From the NCBI GenBank assembly GCA_023128195.1, contig JAGMEL010000004.1, forward strand, positions 1 to 8,401: a stretch of DNA of 8,401 bases, in the 5' to 3' direction. The DNA comes from Caldifarciminota bacterium. Lineage in GTDB: Bacteria; Hydrothermota; Tepidihabitantia; SM23-42. A model generated the notes under the pieces. That model had not been told where the DNA came from. It saw nothing but the letters and a program-made list of their open reading frames with translations, and did no database searches. Positions 1-5,655 of this stretch are shown here, piece after piece. A program made the translations under genes and the position numbers. Positions within the stretch are counted from its first letter, which is position 1. Each line of letters opens with the position of its first letter.

Positions 1-1053
1 TCAGGGATTGCTTATCAATATGCAAAAGAGGTTTTTCCTGATGCAAGTTTCTTAAAACTTTCTTTAACCTATCCTATTTCTAAAAATCTAATCAAGCGAT
101 TTGCGAGAAAGGTAAAAAAAATTATTATTATAGAAGAAGGAGATCCTGTCTTAGAGACAGAAATTAAGGCGATGGGCATCAAGGTTACTGGTAAGGAAAA
201 AATTCCTTTATGTGGTGAATTAACCCAGGAAGTAATAGCAACGAGTTTTTCCAAAAAAACCAAAGCAAAAACAAAAAAGAATAAAATACCGCCCAGGCCA
301 CCGGTTTTATGTCCGGGCTGTCCTCATCGTGGTGTTTTTTATATAATTAATAAATTGAAACTTGTGACATCAGGAGATATTGGTTGCTATACCTTGGGAG
401 CCTTACCACCTCTTAGTGCTATGGATACCTGTGTTTGTATGGGTGCCTCAGTTACTAATGCCCATGGATTGGAAAAGGCATTAGGTAAAGAATTTAGCAA
501 AAAACTGGTTGCAGTACTCGGTGACTCGACATTCTTTCATTCCGGTATTACCGGGCTTGCAAATGCAGTATACAACAAAGGAAATTTAAATTTGCTTATT
601 CTTGATAATTTCACTACGGCGATGACCGGTCATCAACCCCATCCAGGTACAGGCAAACTTGCAAGAGGTGAACAGGGTAAACGCATTCCACCTGAGGATG
701 TTGTAAAGGGATGTGGTGTGGAGTTTGTCCGGATTGTCGATCCAAATGATTTAAAAGAAACTGAGACAGCAATAAAACAAGCACTTGAATTCGACGGTGT
801 TGCTGTTTTGATCTTCCGCCGCCCCTGTGCTTTATTAGTAAAACCAAAACCATCATATAAAATTGTTCCGGAATTATGCAATGGATGTAAATTATGTTTG
901 CGCATTGGTTGTCCGGCGATTAGCCTTGAGTTTCCTGAAGATAGGGAAAAACCACTCGCAGTAATTGATCATGCCCTTTGTACTGGCTGCGGATTGTGTA
1001 CACAAATCTGTAATCGTAGTGCAATTAGCGCACCGGAACAAACGAATACATGA
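1..1053 (+). CDS. iorA: Indolepyruvate:ferredoxin oxidoreductase alpha subunit, 3' part (5' end outside window)
   Basis: The C-terminal 350 residues of the large subunit; the reading frame is open from base 1, so the N-terminal pyrimidine-binding part lies upstream. The family oxidatively decarboxylates aryl pyruvates (from aromatic amino acid transamination) to aryl-acetyl-CoA in the cytoplasm and reduces ferredoxin. Visible are the CPGCPHRG motif (bases 310-333), typical of IorA, and the thiamine diphosphate site, which runs from GDS (base 520) to the Asp-Asn pair ending at 609. The C-terminus holds two ferredoxin [4Fe-4S] motifs: Cys-x2-Cys-x2-Cys-x4-Cys-Pro from base 877, and Cys-x2-Cys-x2-Cys-x3-Cys from base 979. 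In the second, the usual Pro after the last Cys is Asn. The TGA stop overlaps the proposed iorB ATG (ATGA), which supports one operon and an alpha-beta complex. Substrate preference within the aryl-pyruvate group cannot be read from sequence. Confidence 0.95.
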   Translation, partial: SGIAYQYAKEVFPDASFLKLSLTYPISKNLIKRFARKVKKIIIIEEGDPVLETEIKAMGIKVTGKEKIPLCGELTQEVIATSFSKKTKAKTKKNKIPPRPPVLCPGCPHRGVFYIINKLKLVTSGDIGCYTLGALPPLSAMDTCVCMGASVTNAHGLEKALGKEFSKKLVAVLGDSTFFHSGITGLANAVYNKGNLNLLILDNFTTAMTGHQPHPGTGKLARGEQGKRIPPEDVVKGCGVEFVRIVDPNDLKETETAIKQALEFDGVAVLIFRRPCALLVKPKPSYKIVPELCNGCKLCLRIGCPAISLEFPEDREKPLAVIDHALCTGCGLCTQICNRSAISAPEQTNT

Positions 1054-1652
1054 AGTCGAGGAACAAAGTGAAGTCAGACACTACTAATATTGTTATCTGC
1101 GGCGTGGGTGGCCAGGGTATTATCCTTGCATCTAATGTTCTATGTTATGCCGCTTTTCTAGAAGGCCTTGATGTGAAGAAAAGTGAGGTTCATGGTATGG
1201 CACAGCGAGGCGGCAGTGTAATAACTCATGTAAGATTTGGAGAAAAAATCTATTCGCCCTTGATAGAACAAGGAAAAGGAAATGTTATTCTTTCCTTTGA
1301 AAAACTCGAGGCATTAAGGTATATACATTATTTAAAAAAGAATGGCATTGTCATTGTCAATGATCGCGAGATACCGCCAATGAGTGTTCTCACAGGTACA
1401 GTATCTTATCCTGTGAACATAGAAAGAAAATTGAAAAAGTCCGGTAAAACTTTTTTTATTGATGCCGCAAAGATAGCTTTAGAATTAGGCAATATTCATG
1501 TTGTGAACATTATACTTTTGGGTGTGCTATCGAAATTTTTAAAATTCAAGCAAGCATCCTGGGAAAAAGCAATTAAAGAGAACGTAAAAGAAAAATTTGT
1601 AGAGTTAAATATCGCGGCATTTGATAGAGGAAAAAACATCATAACTACTTAG
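1050..1652 (+). CDS. iorB: Indolepyruvate:ferredoxin oxidoreductase beta subunit
   Basis: A 200-residue protein, the usual IorB length, homologous to the gamma domain of 2-oxoacid:ferredoxin oxidoreductases. It pairs with IorA to form the active, probably CoA-binding complex. The Rossmann-like glycine motif GVGGQG sits at residues 18-23, and the family signature HGMAQRGGSV is at residues 48-57. The chosen ATG overlaps the iorA stop (ATGA), the classical coupling arrangement. An alternative GTG start at 1068 in the same frame has a GAGG ribosome-binding site at 1058-1061 with 6 nt spacing. It would give a shorter N-terminus (MKSDTTNIVI), closer to what the family usually shows, so the start is uncertain by six codons. 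No terminator follows the stop; instead there is the inverted-repeat element before recO. Confidence 0.94.
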   Translation: MKSRNKVKSDTTNIVICGVGGQGIILASNVLCYAAFLEGLDVKKSEVHGMAQRGGSVITHVRFGEKIYSPLIEQGKGNVILSFEKLEALRYIHYLKKNGIVIVNDREIPPMSVLTGTVSYPVNIERKLKKSGKTFFIDAAKIALELGNIHVVNIILLGVLSKFLKFKQASWEKAIKENVKEKFVELNIAAFDRGKNIITT

Positions 1653-1663
1653 CAAGACCACCA

Positions 1664-1770
1664 CCCCGTTAGAGCTGAAAAAGATAATTATTGCACAATC
1701 AGAAAAGTTATATACGCAAAATGATATGCTATGTTTATTTATTAGCTATATCTGTTCATCTCTAACGGGG
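1664..1770. repeat. 107-nt element bounded by 11-bp perfect inverted repeats
   Basis: The arm CCCCGTTAGAG (1664-1674) is exactly repeated in inverted orientation as CTCTAACGGGG (1760-1770), 85 nt apart. These GC-containing arms stand out in otherwise very AT-rich sequence. Inside, GATATGCTA (1723-1731) can pair with TAGC-T-ATATC (1743-1752) with one bulged T, giving a nested hairpin. There is no coding sequence inside and no target-site duplication visible at the flanks. There is no T-tract after the right arm on the plus strand, so it is not an ordinary intrinsic terminator for iorB. A small non-autonomous mobile element (MITE-like) or a structured RNA are both possible; I do not recognise the family. 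Confidence 0.6.
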
Positions 1771-1787
1771 AAAAAACCGTTCTGGGC

Positions 1788-1815
1788 TTGACATCATTTT
1801 CCTCGGCGATATAAT
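1788..1815 (+). promoter_or_regulatory. Consensus sigma-70 promoter of recO, predicted leaderless
   Basis: The -35 TTGACA (1788-1793), a 16-nt spacer and the -10 TATAAT (1810-1815) match the sigma-70 consensus at all 12 positions. Only five bases (AGTTC) separate the -10 from the recO ATG at 1821. Initiation about 6-7 nt after the -10 would therefore fall on or next to the start codon and leave no room for a Shine-Dalgarno site. The promoter lies 17 nt downstream of the inverted-repeat element. Confidence 0.85.
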
Positions 1816-1820
1816 AGTTC

Positions 1821-2576
1821 ATGGCTAATATTATAAAGACTGAAGGATTTGTATTAAAGACCATGTTGTTTAAAGAATCGAGTTTGATTGCATCTATCTT
1901 TACAAAGAAATTTGGTAAGATAAAGGTTCTGGCAAAAGGTGTGCGAAGACCAAAGAGCAAATTCTGCGGCGCACTGGAACTATTTAACCTGGATGAAATT
2001 ATTTTCTATAAGAGGGAACTTAAGGATCTTTACACACTGAGTGATGCAGTTGTAATTGACGATTTTGAGGAAGTCCGTGCATACCCAAAAAAAGTGAATG
2101 CTGCAATGGTGTTGTGTGAATTTTTTGAAAAGACATTGCCTCTGGAAGAAATTGATAGTCATGCATATACACTGTTATTAAACTTTTTAAAAGAACTTCA
2201 GGATATAGATGTAGCAGCAACAAAGCCTTTGACTTTTTATTACTTATTAAAGACCCTATCTGGAGCTGGTGTTAGACCACATTTTGAAAATTGTGTCAGG
2301 TGTCATGGACCTATTAAGTACGATAACAAAAATGTCGATTTTAGCATAGGTGCTGGTGGCGTGGTCTGTGATAGCCATTTTGACGACACGGTTGTTTTTT
2401 TGAGTAATAAGACAGTTAATACGCTCAGGCGAATATATAAGGATGAAGATACTGAAATGTGTAAAGACTCAATTAGCGAAATAGAAACATTTATTCCCGA
2501 TTATTTATATTATCATTTGAATAACCTTGTGCTGAATTCATTAAAACATTTAAGTGATTACAGCGATAAAAAATAG
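1821..2576 (+). CDS. recO: DNA repair protein RecO
   Basis: A 251-residue RecO, the normal length. RecO works with RecR (and RecF) to load RecA on SSB-coated single-stranded DNA in gap repair and anneals complementary strands. The N-terminal OB-fold begins with the family pattern KTEGFVLKT (residues 6-14), followed by FGKIKVLAKGVRR (31-43). The C-terminal helical part carries the zinc-binding cysteines C158 and C161 with C183 and H186. The start is firm: the N-terminus aligns with the family only from this ATG, and an in-frame TAG lies at 1815-1817. There is no Shine-Dalgarno site, because the promoter ends 5 nt upstream. The last codons and stop overlap a GATTACAG direct repeat, and the THEP1-like gene follows 18 nt later, probably on the same mRNA. 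Confidence 0.95.
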   Translation: MANIIKTEGFVLKTMLFKESSLIASIFTKKFGKIKVLAKGVRRPKSKFCGALELFNLDEIIFYKRELKDLYTLSDAVVIDDFEEVRAYPKKVNAAMVLCEFFEKTLPLEEIDSHAYTLLLNFLKELQDIDVAATKPLTFYYLLKTLSGAGVRPHFENCVRCHGPIKYDNKNVDFSIGAGGVVCDSHFDDTVVFLSNKTVNTLRRIYKDEDTEMCKDSISEIETFIPDYLYYHLNNLVLNSLKHLSDYSDKK

Positions 2577-2595
2577 ATTACAGAGATTAATGTAA
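2556..2595 (+). repeat. Imperfect 20-bp tandem duplication at the recO stop codon
   Basis: GATTACAG occurs at 2556-2563 and again at 2576-2583, exactly 20 bp apart. The following bases are also similar (CGATAAAAAATA versus AGATTAATGTAA), so the two 20-bp units look like a decayed tandem duplication. The second unit begins on the last base of the recO TAG stop (2574-2576) and runs up to the start of the next gene. Confidence 0.5.
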
Positions 2596-3101
2596 TGAAC
2601 GTAATTCTTACTGGCGCACCGCGAACTGGGAAAACAACAATCATTCATAAGATAATCATCAAAATAGATAAAGAGTGTACCGGCTTTTACACTGAGGAGA
2701 TTAATGAAAGAAACCAACGTGCGGGGTTTAAACTTATAACATTAGATAATAAAAGTTGTGTTCTGGCACACAAGGACATTAAAAGACGGTATAGGGTTGG
2801 TAAATATGGGGTGAATCTTGATTGTATTGAAAAAATTGGTGTGTCAGCAATAAGAAAAGGCATGGAACAGAACAAAATCGTTATTATTGATGAAATAGGG
2901 AAGATGGAACTTTTCTCCACAGAATTTAAGGACATAGTGATCAAGGTACTAGATTCGAATTCTAAAGTATTAGGCACAATCCTATTTCGTCCGCATCCGT
3001 TCTGTGATAGAATAAAACATAGAAAAGATGTAGATATCATTGAAGTGACCGAAGAAAATCGAGATTTTTTACCCGAAATACTCTTGAAAAAATTTAACTA
3101 A
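2595..3101 (+). CDS. THEP1-like nucleoside-triphosphatase
   Basis: A 168-residue P-loop NTPase of the THEP1 family (DUF265, named from the Aquifex/Thermotoga-type thermophile NTPases and related to human NTPCR). The Walker A motif GAPRTGKTT is at residues 7-15 and Walker B with the family-typical continuation IVIIDEIGKMEL at 95-106. The Arg inside Walker A replaces the more common Gly of GxPGxGKTT. The family hydrolyses NTPs slowly in vitro, and its physiological role is not settled. Here it follows recO by 18 nt with no promoter or clear Shine-Dalgarno site, so it is probably translated from the recO transcript; whether this reflects a shared function in nucleic-acid metabolism is unknown. 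The ATG is preceded by an AT-rich spacer made of the GATTACAG duplication. Confidence 0.88.
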   Translation: MNVILTGAPRTGKTTIIHKIIIKIDKECTGFYTEEINERNQRAGFKLITLDNKSCVLAHKDIKRRYRVGKYGVNLDCIEKIGVSAIRKGMEQNKIVIIDEIGKMELFSTEFKDIVIKVLDSNSKVLGTILFRPHPFCDRIKHRKDVDIIEVTEENRDFLPEILLKKFN

Positions 3102-3116
3102 ACTCATTTAGGCTTA

Positions 3117-3138
3117 CTTTGTTTCTTAAAAAACAAAG
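3117..3138. terminator. AT-rich hairpin after the THEP1-like gene, possible terminator
   Basis: CTTTGTTT (3117-3124) and AAACAAAG (3131-3138) form a perfect 8-bp stem with a 6-nt loop, 15 nt after the stop of the THEP1-like gene. A T-rich stretch follows only at about 3151-3162 rather than directly, so termination would be weak. It lies between convergent transcription units, where a terminator is expected. Confidence 0.45.
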
Positions 3139-3199
3139 CAAATCATAATATTTCCTTTTTCTTAAAAAAAATTGACTGTCGAGAGGAGTTTGCCAAAAG

Positions 3200-3220
3200 T
3201 AATTACAAAAAATGTAATTA
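3200..3220 (-). terminator. Hairpin downstream of mnmA, possible terminator
   Basis: TAATTACA (3200-3207) and TGTAATTA (3213-3220) pair perfectly over 8 bp around a 5-nt loop. On the minus strand the hairpin starts 17 nt after the mnmA stop and is followed by C-TTTT, a short U-run. The stem has one G-C pair only, so it is a weak intrinsic terminator at best. The remainder of the 136-nt convergent gap (3102-3237) shows no gene. Confidence 0.45.
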
Positions 3221-3237
3221 TAAGAAATTCCACAATC

Positions 3238-4287
3238 TTAAATTTCAAGACCTGACCCCATTTCCAATTGTTCGATTATTCCGCCGCCCAGAACAATATC
3301 GTCCCGGTAAAATACAACTGATTGTCCTGGTGTCAGTGCCCATTGGGGTTTTTCAAAGGTTACTTTTACTTTATTATTTTTAAATGGTTCAATAGTTGCC
3401 CGAGACAAGGGAGAAACATATCTTGGCTTTGCCATAACCTCTAATTTTTTGTTAAGTTTATCAAATGGGATAAAATTTAAATCTCCGGCAATAAGCTGGG
3501 ATTTGTAGACATCTTTTTTTTCACCGACATAGACTACATTATTCTCCGCATTGATTTTTATCACATAGTAAGGCTGTTTATGACTGATGCCAATACCTCG
3601 ACGCTGCCCATAGGTGTAAGAAAAAGTCCCCGTATGTTTACCAATTACCTTGCCATTTTTATCGATAATCGGACCCGGGGTCATACGAAAAAAATTTTTA
3701 AAATAGGAAGCGTAGTTACCATCAGGAACAAAACAGATATCATGGCTTTTCTTGCGCCGGGCAGCCGGCAGATTGATTTTTCTTGCCAATTTCCTCACCT
3801 TTCGTTTTGTGTATAAACCAAGGGGTAGAACAGTCTTTGATAATTGTTTCTGGTTAAGGCGATAAAGAAAATAGGATTGTTCATTTTTATCGATTCCTCT
3901 TTTCAGTAAATAATTTTCATTTTGTTTTTTAACACGAGCATAATGGCCAGTGGCGATTTTATTAATCCCCATGCCTTTAGCTTTTTTCATAAATAGATCA
4001 AATTTAATATGTTTATTACATAAAACACAGGGATTTGGTGTTCTCCCACATTTATATTCTTTTATAAAATTATTTATTATCTTATTTTGAAATTCTTTTG
4101 TAAAATTAAACTGGTAGAAAGGAATATCTAATTGTTGTGCTGCTTCAGCTGCATAATCAATAGCTTCGGGATGTACACCTTCAAAGACCATTATTGCACC
4201 TTCGATATCATATCCTTTTTCTCTTAGAATTACCGCAGCAGTTGAGGAGTCTACCCCCCCGCTCATTGCAACAAGAATCTTTTCCAT
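3238..4287 (-). CDS. mnmA: tRNA-specific 2-thiouridylase MnmA
   Basis: A 349-residue enzyme that adenylates U34 of tRNA Lys, Glu and Gln anticodons and inserts sulfur to make s2U34, in the cytoplasm. The ATP PP-loop SGGVDSS is at residues 9-15. The catalytic cysteine is C90 in TPNPCVLCNKHIKF, and the second, persulfide-forming cysteine is C185 in SHDICFVPDG. NEQSYFLYRL (135-144) and GQRRGIGI are further family motifs, followed by the C-terminal beta-barrel. The segment after the PP-loop (about residues 31-50) is shorter than in the E. coli protein. The start is ATG 4287; an ATG eight bases further upstream is followed at once by a stop. It lies 50 nt downstream of the cysteine desulfurase gene on the same strand, the expected sulfur donor. 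No strong Shine-Dalgarno site is visible, and the spacer is filled with octamer repeats. Confidence 0.96.
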   Translation of the reverse strand: MEKILVAMSGGVDSSTAAVILREKGYDIEGAIMVFEGVHPEAIDYAAEAAQQLDIPFYQFNFTKEFQNKIINNFIKEYKCGRTPNPCVLCNKHIKFDLFMKKAKGMGINKIATGHYARVKKQNENYLLKRGIDKNEQSYFLYRLNQKQLSKTVLPLGLYTKRKVRKLARKINLPAARRKKSHDICFVPDGNYASYFKNFFRMTPGPIIDKNGKVIGKHTGTFSYTYGQRRGIGISHKQPYYVIKINAENNVVYVGEKKDVYKSQLIAGDLNFIPFDKLNKKLEVMAKPRYVSPLSRATIEPFKNNKVKVTFEKPQWALTPGQSVVFYRDDIVLGGGIIEQLEMGSGLEI

Positions 4288-4302
4288 AGAATTACATCTT
4301 GT

Positions 4303-4340
4303 TATTTAGGTGTTTAGGTATTTAGGCATTTAGGTATTTA
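4303..4340. repeat. Tandem octamer repeat (YRTTTAGG)n between iscS and mnmA
   Basis: Four consecutive 8-bp units fill this stretch: TATTTAGG (4303-4310), TGTTTAGG (4311-4318), TATTTAGG (4319-4326) and CATTTAGG (4327-4334). A partial fifth, TATTTA (4335-4340), contains the stop codon of the desulfurase gene on the minus strand. It occupies most of the 50-nt gap within the iscS-mnmA unit. It resembles a microsatellite whose copy number could vary by slippage. Confidence 0.85.
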
Positions 4341-5504
4341 TCGATTACCTTTTCCTATGGGTGACATTCTACGCAAATCATCTACGATCTTTGGTAGATG
4401 TTCACCAACATAATCTATATCTTGCTCTGTAGTTAATCTACCAATAGTTAAACGGAGTGAGCCGTGAGCATCTTCAGGTGTTATGCCTATTGATAAAAGG
4501 ACATGGGAGGGTTCAAGTGAACCTGAAGAGCAGGCTGAGCCAGTAGCGACCTCTATTCCTATTGCGTCGAGTTTTAAAAGCATTGATTCACCTTCAACAT
4601 ATTTTAGTATTATATGACAGTTGTTAGGCAACCGTTTTTCAGGATGGCCATTCAGTTTGACGTCCTCGATTTTTTCAAAAATAAGTTTGATGAGCTTATC
4701 CCGTAAGTGCGAATAATGTTTTACGCGCTCATCCTTTTCCACAATTGCAAGCTGCGCTGCTTTAGCAAGACCGACAATACCAGGAACATTATGGGTTGAT
4801 GCTCGTTTATTCCATTCCTGTGCACCGCCATGAATCAATGGTGAGATTCTTGTTCCTTGTTTGATATATAAAAGACCAACACCCTTTGGGCCATAAAATT
4901 TGTGAGCAGAAATTGAAAGAAAATCAACACCCAGTTTATCAACATTTGTATCGAGCGAACCGAACGATTGGACTGCATCGGTGTGTAGATAAACACCTTT
5001 GTTTCTACAAATTTTGCTGATTTCTTCGATCGGTTCAATAGTTCCTATCTCATTATTCGCATGCATTATTGAAACGAGTATAGTTTTATCTATAATCGCC
5101 TTTTTTACATCGTCAGGATCAACCACTCCATAGTTATCAACCGATAAAAACGTGACATCAAAACCATTTTTTTGTAGAAAGTGGTAGGGTTCGAGCACTG
5201 CGTGATGTTCGATCTTGGAAGTAATGATATGATTTCCTTTATCCTTCATTGCATGGGTGACACCCTTAATTGCAAAATTGTTAGATTCCGAGCCCCCAGA
5301 GGTGAAGATTATCTCTTTGGGTTTTGCGCCGAGGATATGCGCCACTTCATATCGTGCCTGTTCTACAGCATCTTTTGCCTTCTGGCCAATTGAATGCAAA
5401 CTCGATGGGTTGCCAAAATCCTCAGAAAAATACCCCTGCATTGCCTTTGCAACCGCAGGATGCATTGGTGTTGTTGCTGCGTAATCCAAGTATATTTTTT
5501 TCAT
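4338..5504 (-). CDS. iscS: Cysteine desulfurase, IscS/NifS type
   Basis: A 388-residue PLP enzyme that converts cysteine to alanine and carries the sulfur as a cysteine persulfide. The PLP-binding Lys is K202 in SAHKFYGPKG. The catalytic Cys is C325 in the GSACSSGSLEPSH loop, typical of class I (IscS/NifS) enzymes. H100 in IEHHAV, D176 and Q179 in HTDAVQS contact the cofactor in the family. The usual R-[SA]-G-T phosphate-binding sequence reads RAST at 234-237, with Gly replaced by Ser. The start has a good ribosome-binding site (AAGGAG, 8 nt spacing) and its own promoter. It is followed by mnmA with no iscU, iscA or cluster regulator in view, so tRNA thiolation is the role the context supports; general Fe-S assembly is also possible. 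NifS versus IscS naming cannot be decided here. Confidence 0.95.
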   Translation of the reverse strand: MKKIYLDYAATTPMHPAVAKAMQGYFSEDFGNPSSLHSIGQKAKDAVEQARYEVAHILGAKPKEIIFTSGGSESNNFAIKGVTHAMKDKGNHIITSKIEHHAVLEPYHFLQKNGFDVTFLSVDNYGVVDPDDVKKAIIDKTILVSIMHANNEIGTIEPIEEISKICRNKGVYLHTDAVQSFGSLDTNVDKLGVDFLSISAHKFYGPKGVGLLYIKQGTRISPLIHGGAQEWNKRASTHNVPGIVGLAKAAQLAIVEKDERVKHYSHLRDKLIKLIFEKIEDVKLNGHPEKRLPNNCHIILKYVEGESMLLKLDAIGIEVATGSACSSGSLEPSHVLLSIGITPEDAHGSLRLTIGRLTTEQDIDYVGEHLPKIVDDLRRMSPIGKGNR

Positions 5505-5512
5505 CTTCTATG

Positions 5513-5518
5513 CTCCTT
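5513..5518 (-). promoter_or_regulatory. Shine-Dalgarno site of the cysteine desulfurase gene
   Basis: On the minus strand AAGGAG lies 8 nt before the ATG at 5504. This fixes the start codon and shows that this unit, unlike recO and the gene at 5656, has a conventional short leader. Confidence 0.8.
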
Positions 5519-5526
5519 CAAGCTTT

Positions 5527-5554
5527 ATTATAAGGCAGAAATGATTTCAGTCAA
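5527..5554 (-). promoter_or_regulatory. Sigma-70 promoter for the iscS-mnmA unit
   Basis: On the minus strand, the -35 TTGACT (5554-5549), a 16-nt spacer and the -10 TATAAT (5532-5527) match the consensus at 11 of 12 positions. Transcription would begin near 5520-5521 and give a leader of about 17 nt that contains the AAGGAG site. Confidence 0.8.
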
Positions 5555-5591
5555 GATGTTTTTAAAAGAGCTCACTGAGAAAATTATTAGT

Positions 5592-5612
5592 TTTACAAAA
5601 ATCCTTTGTAAA
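5592..5612. promoter_or_regulatory. 21-bp dyad between divergent promoters, candidate operator
   Basis: TTTACAAA (5592-5599) and TTTGTAAA (5605-5612) form a perfect 8-bp inverted repeat around a 5-nt centre. It ends 10 nt before the -35 of the plus-strand promoter and lies 37 nt beyond the -35 of the minus-strand promoter. That position suits a regulator acting on one or both divergent units. The dyad is followed by ATTTTT, so a weak hairpin terminator is the alternative; however, no plus-strand gene precedes it. Confidence 0.45.
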
Positions 5613-5622
5613 TTTTTAGGTA

Positions 5623-5650
5623 TTGACTTTTTTGATATTTACAGTAATAT
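5623..5650 (+). promoter_or_regulatory. Promoter of the four-gene plus-strand operon, predicted leaderless
   Basis: The -35 TTGACT (5623-5628), a 16-nt spacer and the -10 TAATAT (5645-5650) are followed after five bases (AAATT) by the GTG start at 5656. The spacing from the first T of the -35 to the start codon is 33 nt, exactly as at recO. The -10 is less perfect than the one at recO. An overlapping TATAAA at 5648-5653 is too close to the start to be a separate -10. Confidence 0.65.
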
Positions 5651-5655
5651 AAATT

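Noticed and set aside
1664..1770. Reading the inverted repeat as a CRISPR fragment or a Rho-independent terminator
   Set aside because: There are only two arms, in inverted orientation, with no repeat-spacer array. The loop of 85 nt and absence of a T-tract do not fit an intrinsic terminator.
1742..1960. Minus-strand reading frame of 72 codons over the recO promoter
   Set aside because: It is antisense to the conserved N-terminus of recO and to the promoter, has no recognisable domain, and is best explained as a shadow.
3172..3215. TTGACT followed by GAGAGGAG and an ATG on the plus strand in the convergent gap
   Set aside because: No -10 at a proper distance, and the ATG at 3212-3214 is followed immediately by a TAA stop; no plus-strand gene starts here.
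3200..5612. The hairpin at 3200-3220 and the dyad at 5592-5612 as two copies of one operator
   Set aside because: Both are 8-bp arms with 5-nt centres and contain TTACA/TGTAA, but those cores are 5 nt apart in one and 9 nt in the other, so they are not the same site.
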